Assembly (NCBI RefSeq): GCF_900188115.1
Contig: NZ_FZNW01000002.1
Span: 62,001 to 126,000, forward strand
DNA: 64,000 nt
Direction of reading: 5' to 3'
Source of the DNA: Haloechinothrix alba
GTDB lineage: Bacteria; Actinomycetota; Actinomycetes; Mycobacteriales; Pseudonocardiaceae
Shown here: positions 17,849 through 25,585 of the stretch, in pieces
How positions within the stretch are numbered: the first letter of the stretch is position 1
Layout of the letters: each line of letters starts with the position of its first letter
Position numbers and translations under genes: made by a program
The notes under the pieces: model-generated
What the model saw: the letters and a program-made list of their open reading frames with translations, nothing else
The model's database searches: none
What the model was told of the DNA's origin: nothing

Positions 17849-19768
17849 TCAGGCGCCCGCGTCGCGGCTGCGCGCGCGGGTGCGCTCCTTGCCGCGCTGG
17901 TGCGTATCCAGGGTCACCTTGCGCACGCGGATCGCCTTCGGCGCGACCTCGACACATTCGTCGGCGGCGCAGAACTCCAGAGCCTCTTCCAGGCTCAGCA
18001 CGCGGGGACGCGCCAGCCGCTCCAGCTCGTCGGCTGTCGACGAGCGGACGTTGGTGAGCTTCTTCTCCTTGGCGATATTGATCTCGAGGTCCTCGGGGCG
18101 CGGGCTCTCTCCGACCACCATTCCCTCGTAGACCTGCGCGCCGGGCTCGACGAAGAACGTCCCGCGGTCGGCGAGCTGGGTCAGCGCGTAGGTGGTGACC
18201 GCACCGGTGCGGTCGGCGACGAGCGAGCCGCTGTTGCGGCTGCGGATCTCGCCTGCCCACGGGAAGTACCCCTCGAACACGTGGTTGGCGATCCCCTCCC
18301 CGCGGGTCTCGGTGAGGAAGTCGGTCCGGAAGCCGATGAGGCCGCGAGCAGGCACCAGGTACTCCAGCGCCATCCGGTCCGAGCCGTGCCCCTCCATGTG
18401 CTCCATCCGGCCCTTCCGCGCGGCCAGCAGCTGAGTGACCGCCCCCATGTAGGGCTCGGGGATATCCAGGCTCAGCCGCTCGAACGGCTCGTGCAGCTTC
18501 CCGTCGATGGTGCGCGTGACGACATCCGGCTTGCCGACGGTGAGCTCGAATCCCTCGCGCCGCATCTGCTCCACGAGCACCGCGAGCGCCAGCTCGCCTC
18601 GACCGTGCACCTCCCAGGTGTCCGGCCTGCCACCCGGCAGCACCCGCATGCTGACGTTGCCGACCAGCTCCTGGTCGAGGCGCGACTTCACCAGCCGCGC
18701 GGTCAGCTTGTCGCCACCGCCCGTGCCTGCCAGTGGGGACGTGTTCACGCCGAGCGTCATCGAGATCGCGGGCTCGTCCACGGTGATGCGGGGCAGCGCA
18801 CCCGGGTCGTCCTTGTCCGCGAGCGTGTCCCCGATGGTGATCTCGCTGATACCGGCGATCGCCACGAGGTCACCGGCGGCAGCCTCGCTCGCCGGAGCGC
18901 GGTCGAGGCCCTTGGTCTGGTACAGCTCCGTGATCCGGACGTGCTCGACCGGAGCGTCCGCGCGCATCCACGCCACCGTCTGCCCCTTGGCCAACCGGCC
19001 GGAGTGGATCCTGGCCAGCGCGATTCGCCCCACGAACGGCGAGGCGTCGAGGTTGGTGACCATCGCGCGCAGCGGAGCGTCGAGCTCGACGTGCGGGGCG
19101 GGGATCCGGTTCAGCAGGATGTCGAACAGCGGGTCCAGGTTGTCGCCGTCCGGGCGGTCGCCGTCGGCGGGGGCGTTCAGCGAGGCGATGCCGTCCCTGG
19201 CGCAGGTGTAGATGACCGGCATGTTCACGATCGCGTCGAGCGCGTCGTCGTCCATGCCCTCGATCTCGCCTGCCAGCTCGAGAAGCAGGTCGTAGGCGTC
19301 GTTGACGACCTCGGCGATCCGCGCGTCCGGCCGGTCCACCTTGTTCACGACAAGCACGACGGGCAGCCGCGCCTCGAGCGCCTTGCGCAGCACGAAGCGG
19401 GTCTGCGGGAGCGGGCCCTCGCTGGCGTCGACGAGCAGCAGCACTCCGTCCACCATGGCCAGGCCCCGCTCGACCTCACCGCCGAAGTCGGCGTGGCCAG
19501 GGGTGTCGATGACGTTGATGGTCACCGGACCGTCCTCGCAGTGGCGACGGATCGCGGTGTTCTTGGCAAGAATGGTGATGCCCTTCTCGCGCTCGAGCTC
19601 GCCCGAGTCCATCACGCGATCAACCGGGTCTCCATGTTCGGCGAAGGCACCGGACTGCCGCAGCATCGCATCGACGAGCGTGGTCTTGCCGTGGTCAACG
19701 TGCGCGACGAGCGCGACATTACGCAGGTCGGTGCGCGTCGTGCTGAGGGTGTCGCTTACTGCGGGCAC
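17849..19768 (-). CDS. typA: Ribosome-associated translational GTPase TypA/BipA
   Basis: 639-residue elongation-factor-like GTPase that binds the ribosome and affects assembly or stress adaptation. The G domain shows G1 AHVDHGKTT, switch G2 ITILAKNTA, G3 DTPGHADFGGEVER and G4 NKVDRP. Beta-barrel domain II, EF-G-like domain III and V segments and the TypA-specific C-terminal domain (GLIGFRTDFLTETRGEGI) follow. It ends in a basic tail. GTG at 19768 is chosen because AGGAG lies eight bases upstream and the conserved DLRNVALVAHVDHG follows; the frame is open 23 codons further. No partner genes are adjacent. Confidence 0.93.
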   Translation of the reverse strand: MPAVSDTLSTTRTDLRNVALVAHVDHGKTTLVDAMLRQSGAFAEHGDPVDRVMDSGELEREKGITILAKNTAIRRHCEDGPVTINVIDTPGHADFGGEVERGLAMVDGVLLLVDASEGPLPQTRFVLRKALEARLPVVLVVNKVDRPDARIAEVVNDAYDLLLELAGEIEGMDDDALDAIVNMPVIYTCARDGIASLNAPADGDRPDGDNLDPLFDILLNRIPAPHVELDAPLRAMVTNLDASPFVGRIALARIHSGRLAKGQTVAWMRADAPVEHVRITELYQTKGLDRAPASEAAAGDLVAIAGISEITIGDTLADKDDPGALPRITVDEPAISMTLGVNTSPLAGTGGGDKLTARLVKSRLDQELVGNVSMRVLPGGRPDTWEVHGRGELALAVLVEQMRREGFELTVGKPDVVTRTIDGKLHEPFERLSLDIPEPYMGAVTQLLAARKGRMEHMEGHGSDRMALEYLVPARGLIGFRTDFLTETRGEGIANHVFEGYFPWAGEIRSRNSGSLVADRTGAVTTYALTQLADRGTFFVEPGAQVYEGMVVGESPRPEDLEINIAKEKKLTNVRSSTADELERLARPRVLSLEEALEFCAADECVEVAPKAIRVRKVTLDTHQRGKERTRARSRDAGA

Positions 19769-19962
19769 GCATGGGCTCCTGGGATCGCGAGAAGGGCAGG
19801 GACCACCGTGCCATCGGCCGGAGCACGGCAGCGGCACGTGGTCAAGGCCAGATTACCCGAGGCCTTGCTGTGAACAGGCACACACCGCGTCAGGACACGG
19901 TCCGGCGCCACCGGAGCACGTGCTCGACACCTCGGCGGCGGGGCGGCCCCGCCGCAGGCTGG

Positions 19963-20265
19963 TCACTGCGCGGCGACCACCTCGTTGATCCAGTTGAGCT
20001 CCGGGACCGTCCTGGTCGCCGCGAACTCGTAGACGTCGTACCTGGCGAGGTGACGGTACGAGAACGGGTCGGTGGCCAGGATCGCGTCGAGCTTCCCGCG
20101 CAGCATGGGCCGAGCGATGATCACGCCGCCGACGCGCGGTTCACGCCTGCCGGAGACGAGGAAGTCACCCGACTCGTAATGCCGCTCCAGCCACTCGACG
20201 TGCTCGGGCAGCACGTAGTCGATCTCGTTGATCGGCGCGGTGTAGGTACTCACAGCCACATACAT
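19963..20265 (-). CDS. YciI family protein
   Basis: 100-residue dimeric alpha+beta-barrel protein of the YCII family. Recognisable features are the N-terminal beta strand MYVAVSTYTAPINE, the HVEWLERHYESGDFLVSGRREP segment with the family's conserved His and Asp, and the DPFSYRHLARYDVYEF strand toward the end. Function is not established; family members are proposed to act as small lyases or partner domains. ATG at 20265 begins exactly at the conserved first strand, although the frame is open far upstream through the Nudix gene. Confidence 0.85.
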   Translation of the reverse strand: MYVAVSTYTAPINEIDYVLPEHVEWLERHYESGDFLVSGRREPRVGGVIIARPMLRGKLDAILATDPFSYRHLARYDVYEFAATRTVPELNWINEVVAAQ

Positions 20266-20347
20266 GTTCCCAGGGTAGTCCTCAGTGTGAGCTGTGACAC
20301 CTGTTAAGGACGCATTCATTCGCGTAGCCGGTCGCCGTACGGTGCGG

Positions 20348-20767
20348 CTACCCGCCCGCGGCACCCGCGCGGGTGAGCATCCGCCGTAGCTCGGGCAACA
20401 GCTCGCGGTCGGCGGGCAGCCAGGCCAGCCCGCCCAGTCCCTCCGCGGGCACCCACCGGATCTCGCCGTGCTCGACGGCGCAGGGTTCGCCAGCCGGGTC
20501 GGCCAGGCTCGCCGCGTAGACCCGCAGCACCCTCCCCGGCGCGAGCTCGACCTGCGCGATGCGATGCTCGACGAGGACGGCACAACCCAGCTCCTCGAGC
20601 AGCTCCCTGCGCAGCGCGTCGCCATCGGACTCACCGGGCTCCACCCGGCCGCCGGGCAGCTCCCAGTAGCCCGCGAGGCTCGCGGGATGGCTGCGCCGCG
20701 CGGCGAGCACGCGCGCGCCCCGCACCAGTGCCGCCCCCACGACCACATCCCTGCCCGTCACCCGCAC
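20348..20767 (-). CDS. Nudix hydrolase (MutT-like)
   Basis: 139-residue pyrophosphohydrolase. The Nudix box G-x5-E-x7-R-E-x2-E-E-x-G is complete at about residues 39-61 (GGRVEPGESDGDALRRELLEELG region). The N-terminus VVVGAALVRGARVLAARR and the EIRWVP strand near 105 resemble the 8-oxo-dGTP/CTP-cleaning MutT subgroup, so nucleotide-pool sanitation is the likeliest role; the substrate is not provable from sequence. GTG at 20767. Upstream lies a cluster of family A palindromes, then the divergent pterin dehydratase gene. Confidence 0.87.
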   Translation of the reverse strand: MRVTGRDVVVGAALVRGARVLAARRSHPASLAGYWELPGGRVEPGESDGDALRRELLEELGCAVLVEHRIAQVELAPGRVLRVYAASLADPAGEPCAVEHGEIRWVPAEGLGGLAWLPADRELLPELRRMLTRAGAAGG

Positions 20768-20781
20768 GACGCTACCCCGAC

Positions 20782-20890
20782 GCTGAATGACGCTTTCAGT
20801 CCATAGGGGTGGCTGAATGACGCTTTCAGTCCATACGGGTGGTTGAATGACGCTTTCACTCCCTCTCGTGGACTGAAAGCGTCATTCAGC
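20782..20890. repeat. Family A palindrome cluster (two direct half copies plus one hairpin)
   Basis: Two arms in direct orientation (20782-20802 and 20812-20832, 30-bp period) are followed by a full hairpin (20842-20862 and 20870-20890, loop CTCTCGT, two mismatches). The cluster lies between two divergent genes, like copy 1. The tandem half copies suggest local amplification. Confidence 0.88.
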
Positions 20891-20948
20891 ACACCACCGG
20901 GGACATGCGGGCGCGGGGTGGCGGGAAAGGCCGGGGTTCGCTGGCACC

Positions 20949-21248
20949 ATGGACGGCATGGTGGAACTACTGACGGACGAGCAGATCAGCGCGGAACTGC
21001 AGACACGGCCCGAGTGGGCGCACGAGGACCCCGCGCTGGTCAGGACGGTCAAGCTGGACACGTTCCCGCGCGCGATCGAGGTCGTCGATCAGGTCGCGGC
21101 CATCGCCGAGGAACTCGACCATCACCCGGACATCGACATCCGCTGGCGCACACTCCGGTTCTCGGTGAGCACCCACTCGAAGGGCGGGGTCACGCAGAAC
21201 GACCTCGCGCTCGTGGACCGCATCGACGCGGTGCTCGCCGGGTACTGA
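20949..21248 (+). CDS. Pterin-4a-carbinolamine dehydratase
   Basis: 99-residue PCD/DCoH-family enzyme that dehydrates 4a-hydroxytetrahydrobiopterin or a related pterin. The active-site motif is present as HHPDIDIRW near residues 60-68, with the second conserved His in STHSKGG. The start LLTDEQISAEL is typical. ATG at 20949 or at 20958 could be used; neither has a strong ribosome site. No pterin-dependent hydroxylase lies beside it. Downstream is the displaced end of ychF. Confidence 0.88.
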   Translation: MDGMVELLTDEQISAELQTRPEWAHEDPALVRTVKLDTFPRAIEVVDQVAAIAEELDHHPDIDIRWRTLRFSVSTHSKGGVTQNDLALVDRIDAVLAGY

Positions 21249-21397
21249 CACCACAGCACTGACACCGCCGCGGCCACGGGACGCGGCGCCGGGCTCCTCC
21301 GCTCGCCGGTGCTACGAGCGTAGCCGCACATCCTGGTTCGGGGTGATCTCCGCACACACGAACCGCTCCAGGACGACCGGGGTCTCGTCATCACCGC

Positions 21398-21424
21398 CTA
21401 CACGTTGAAGCGGAACTCGACGAC
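21398..21424 (-). pseudogene. Displaced ychF 3' end, copy 1 (VVEFRFNV-stop)
   Basis: On the minus strand these bases read V-V-E-F-R-F-N-V followed by TAG. This is the standard C-terminus of YchF (D-G-D-V-V-E-F-R-F-N-V in most bacteria). The intact ychF at 24334 shares D-V-V-E-F-R and then diverges. I read this as the original gene end pushed away by an insertion. Confidence 0.8.
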
Positions 21425-21498
21425 GTGCCGTGAGGACCATGAGCGACCTTCAAGTCGGTTCGTAAGCAAGTGTTCTCGCAGGTCAGATTGCCATTCGA

Positions 21499-21522
21499 TC
21501 AAAGGTTGAACCGGAACTCATG
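21499..21522 (-). pseudogene. Displaced ychF 3' end, copy 2 (HEFRFNL-stop)
   Basis: Minus-strand bases read H-E-F-R-F-N-L then TGA. The stretch GTTGAA-x-CGGAACTC matches copy 1 at 14 of 15 positions. A second, slightly different ychF end so close to the first suggests a second, earlier integration event that brought its own version of the gene tail. Confidence 0.68.
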
Positions 21523-21586
21523 AAGCCCGCTGATTGCGCCATCTAGCTATGTCACGGTTCGAACTCCACTGCGGGAGAATCGCCTT

Positions 21587-22288
21587 GTGGAGATGCATCC
21601 GAACACAGCGCGAACGTTCTGGAAGGCGCTCATGGACAACGCCTCCGGGCTCATCGCCGACGCCCATGCCCTGCTTGAGCGCGGATCGTTCGGCCGCGCC
21701 CGCTCGCTCACGGTCCTCGCGCAGGAGGAGCTGGGCAAGGCGCTGTGGATCTACGAGACCTTCGAGCAGTCATGGAGCACTGGCGCGGATGAGGCCCGAG
21801 ATGTCCCGCGGCTCACGTCGGACGGTCACCGCCACGCCGTGAAGTACATGGAGGCCTTCGTCTTCGGTCAGGAGCTCGCGTCGTTCTGGGGCGACTACGA
21901 ATCCTTCGAGCTCCCGGAGGACGAGTCGCAGGAGGGCTGGGACGCCTTCTTCGCGAAGAAGCGGAGCGACGCGGAGACGGCTGGGAAGCAGGCAAACGAG
22001 GAGAAGAAGGCCGGCTTCTACGTCGACCTGGACTCCTCGAGCGGGGCCGTACTCTCCCCCACCGACGTCTCGGCGGAGACGATCGCCGACGACCTGCAGA
22101 CCGCGGCGCAGGTCGTCGAGATGCTGCTGATCAAGGACCACAGCCGAATGAAGCTCGAGGTCACGACGCCCTACGACAGCACGCACGAGCAGCAGCACAG
22201 GCTCCTGCCGATCTCGCACCCCGAGGACTGGGCGGCGGCGTCGCAGGAGTTCAGGGACCGCGGCTACATCAAGGGCAGGGAGGACTGA
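21587..22288 (+). CDS. AbiV-type abortive infection protein (HEPN-like)
   Basis: 233-residue protein. The N-terminal region has the AbiV family pattern: an N-A-x-x-L-I-A-DAHALLE helix, then GRARSLTVLAQEELGKALWIYE, the alanine-rich EELGKA helix shared by AbiV and other HEPN-like proteins. The centre is charged and helical (KKRSDAETAGKQANEEKK). Lactococcal AbiV blocks phage gene expression; the mechanism here is unknown. GTG at 21587 has GGGAG nine bases upstream; an ATG at 21593 is an alternative. It is the first cargo gene of the ychF island and converges on the two-gene operon on the other strand. Confidence 0.72.
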   Translation: MEMHPNTARTFWKALMDNASGLIADAHALLERGSFGRARSLTVLAQEELGKALWIYETFEQSWSTGADEARDVPRLTSDGHRHAVKYMEAFVFGQELASFWGDYESFELPEDESQEGWDAFFAKKRSDAETAGKQANEEKKAGFYVDLDSSSGAVLSPTDVSAETIADDLQTAAQVVEMLLIKDHSRMKLEVTTPYDSTHEQQHRLLPISHPEDWAAASQEFRDRGYIKGRED

Positions 22289-22327
22289 GCAGCGCCGTCA
22301 TCGCTGCCGCAGGCCCGCGCAGCAGCA

Positions 22328-23449
22328 CTAACCGGATTCACGGGCCACCCGGTCGGCGTAGCCGATGAGGCTCGTGACGAGCATGAGCACCTGGATGCAG
22401 TTCCGCTTGCTGAACTGGCGCGAGGAGACGCCGTGGACGCTCGCGTGGCGCGAGTAGTAGCGCGGCACCTTGTCGCCCTTGTGCTTCCAGAACTCCTCGT
22501 GCGCGTTCCAGATCGGCAGCCATACGAACGCTTCTCGGACACCCATCTCGTCGATCGCCTCGGGAACATCAGCGCCCCTCTTGCGATTCGTGATGACCCC
22601 GCGGGCCTTCCGATCGGGATAGAAGCGATAGATCAGCGTGTCCAACGTGACGGTGAACATGGCCTGAGCCGAACGAGCGTGGCCGGCGCGCATCGCGCCG
22701 AGGCCGTCGAGGGCGAAGCTCAGCTCATCGCTGATCGCCTCGTGGTCCGCCCGTTCCAGCACGGCGGCGCAGTCCTCCAAGAGCGACTCGTAGCAGTCGC
22801 CGAGCACTCGTCGCCGTCCTGCGCGATCCTTCGCCCGCAGCAGCCGCAGCGCCGTCCGCCCCCGTGGCACGAGGTAAAGCGGGATGCCCTCCTGCTCGAC
22901 GAACTCGTGGACGTCGCTCGCCCTGATCTCGTCCGCGTGCTCCTTGAGGTTGGGCGGCAGCAGGGCACGGTTGAGACCGCGGAGCGCCTCCGGGTCGAAG
23001 AGCGGCCCGAGGGACTTCCGCAGGCCCTCCACGGTCCTCGCGTGCTGCTCGGAGATCCTCTTGAACATCTCCTGGGTCGCAGGATTGAGAACTGGAGCCT
23101 GCAGCGCGGGCAGGTCGAGCGGTGGCACCGAAAATGTCGGAACGCTGGCGACGATCGAAGCCATCTGCTCCTGGAGCCGCTCGTTCATCGGCGCAAGGGC
23201 CTCGCGGGCAAGGGCACTGTAGTCGGGCATCAACGACCGCATCCGCTCCTGCAGGGGCGCGACGATGCTGGCCAAGAAGTCATCCAAGTTCGGTAGCAGT
23301 GACTGGGCGAACCCTGCCGGCATGCGGAAGCCGCCGTCTCGGGCGACGCCCTCGTCCTCGCTCGACTCGTCGGGCTCCGGCCCTTCGGCCTGCGGGGCGT
23401 CATCGTCGTCGGGGTCGACCTCGTGGTCGTCGTCCCCGTCCTCGATCAC
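22328..23449 (-). CDS. Unnamed 373-aa island protein with C-terminal R-x4-H motif
   Basis: I do not recognise the family. Residues 1-40 are extremely acidic (EDGDDDHEVDPDDDD). A Pro/Leu-rich and then helical section follows (residues 45-160, several amphipathic stretches of SIVAPLQERM type). The C-terminal half is helical and ends with WLPIWNAHEEFWKHKG, SRHASVHG and a hydrophobic final helix. SRHASVHG contains R-x4-H, the catalytic signature of HEPN ribonucleases, in the expected C-terminal position. GTG at 23449 overlaps the upstream TIGR02391 stop by four bases, so the two proteins are probably made together and may form one system. No membrane segments are evident. Confidence 0.7.
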   Translation of the reverse strand: MIEDGDDDHEVDPDDDDAPQAEGPEPDESSEDEGVARDGGFRMPAGFAQSLLPNLDDFLASIVAPLQERMRSLMPDYSALAREALAPMNERLQEQMASIVASVPTFSVPPLDLPALQAPVLNPATQEMFKRISEQHARTVEGLRKSLGPLFDPEALRGLNRALLPPNLKEHADEIRASDVHEFVEQEGIPLYLVPRGRTALRLLRAKDRAGRRRVLGDCYESLLEDCAAVLERADHEAISDELSFALDGLGAMRAGHARSAQAMFTVTLDTLIYRFYPDRKARGVITNRKRGADVPEAIDEMGVREAFVWLPIWNAHEEFWKHKGDKVPRYYSRHASVHGVSSRQFSKRNCIQVLMLVTSLIGYADRVARESG

Positions 23450-24273
23450 GGCGAGCCTCCGTCGGCGGAGCGCGCCCCATCGAGCCTCCGATGGACCATC
23501 GAGACCATCGTCAGCACCTCGAGCAGCTCGTCGTCGCTCACGGACCGGTTCAGCCGCGGGTCGTGCGCCGTCGGGTTGCGGTAGAGGCCGCCGAGCCCCT
23601 TGATCAGGTTTGCGAGTCCCGTCTGCTCGTCGCACTCGGTCTGCGTCCCCAGTGAGTTGATCGCGAGCGCTGGCACGCCGGTCTTGCCGAGGGCGAGCGC
23701 CGCGTCGACGAGAGCCGCGCCGTCGCCCTGAGCGCCCGTGGTCATCCGCAGCCGGTCGAAGATACTCTTGGTCGCCTCCAGGCAGGCATGGAAGTGCGCC
23801 TTCTTCAGCACCTCGACCGAGCAGTACCGCAGCACCTCGGGATGGGCCTTCCGGCGCTGCAGCTCGTCGCGGATGGACGTCGCGATGCGAGTTGCCTCGT
23901 CCAAGGTCTGCGCGCGGGCACCACGAGCGACCTTGCCGGCGTCGTTGACGCGGAGTCCGACGAAGGCCAGGTGCTCGTTGAGGCGATCCTGCCGCAGAGT
24001 GAAGAGCTCGGGGCGGTCCCGGTAGCGGACCGGCTCCATGGCGGCGACGATGAAAGTGATGATCCGGTTCGAGCTCTGGTCCCTGTCCTGGCGGGCGACG
24101 AACGCCTCGGCGAGCCGGTCGCGCTTCGTCGCGTCCGGCAAGGGATCGCTCATGTTCAGCCGGACGAGCAGGTCGCCGATCTCCCTGCCTGTCAGGCCGT
24201 TCTCGGTATCGGCCAGCACGGCGGCGACGGACTTCAGAGTCCCGTACGACCACGGGGGCTGCGGTTCGGCCAC
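23446..24273 (-). CDS. TIGR02391 (Ymh) family protein, HEPN-like
   Basis: 275-residue protein matching the TIGR02391/Hypoth_Ymh family. The diagnostic C-terminal half contains HPEVLRYCSVEVLKKAHFHA, KSIFDRLR, GxGAALVDAAL, PALAINSLGT, Q-GLANLIKGLGGLYRNPTAHDP and a final hydrophobic helix. YRNPTAHDP carries R-x4-H, typical of HEPN ribonuclease folds. The N-terminal half is helical and may bind a partner or nucleic acid. Family members are frequent in defence-gene neighbourhoods. It is the first gene of a translationally coupled pair with the 373-aa protein. GTG at 24273 has no strong ribosome site. Confidence 0.78.
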   Translation of the reverse strand: MAEPQPPWSYGTLKSVAAVLADTENGLTGREIGDLLVRLNMSDPLPDATKRDRLAEAFVARQDRDQSSNRIITFIVAAMEPVRYRDRPELFTLRQDRLNEHLAFVGLRVNDAGKVARGARAQTLDEATRIATSIRDELQRRKAHPEVLRYCSVEVLKKAHFHACLEATKSIFDRLRMTTGAQGDGAALVDAALALGKTGVPALAINSLGTQTECDEQTGLANLIKGLGGLYRNPTAHDPRLNRSVSDDELLEVLTMVSMVHRRLDGARSADGGSP

Positions 24274-24333
24274 GTCAGATCACCGCCGACTCAGGACGAC
24301 GAGCGATGACCCGGTCGAGCATCTGCTGACCGG

Positions 24334-25437
<1,104 letters not shown>

Positions 25438-25585
25438 GAGAGCCCAGTGTACGGGTCGCCACGCAGCCGCCCCGACGTCCCGTGCACCCAGCCACAGGGG
25501 GCCGGGGTGGCCCAGCTCCGGCCCGCCCATCGTGATGTCCGATTCCCGCCGGTGCCGCGCGGCTCGTGATGGCAGGATCGACGGC

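Larger units (their letters stand above)
21249..21586. other. Island-boundary region with displaced ychF tails
   Basis: 338 bases between the pterin dehydratase gene and the AbiV-type gene. No intact gene is visible. It contains two short stretches that encode the normal C-terminus of YchF on the minus strand (21398-21424 and 21499-21522), separated by about 75 bases of unrecognised DNA. It marks the distal boundary of the island. Confidence 0.7.

Noticed and set aside
21312-21396. Minus-strand frame ending ERFVCAEITPNQDVRLRS just past the displaced ychF tail
   Set aside because: It looks protein-like, but no start codon or ribosome site is visible and the frame runs back into unrelated bases. 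It may be a fragment of a lost gene; I cannot support it.
21550-21565. GGTTCGAACTCC, like a tRNA T-loop and a possible tRNA attachment site
   Set aside because: No T-stem, anticodon arm or acceptor stem can be formed around it. The duplicated ychF tail explains the boundary instead.
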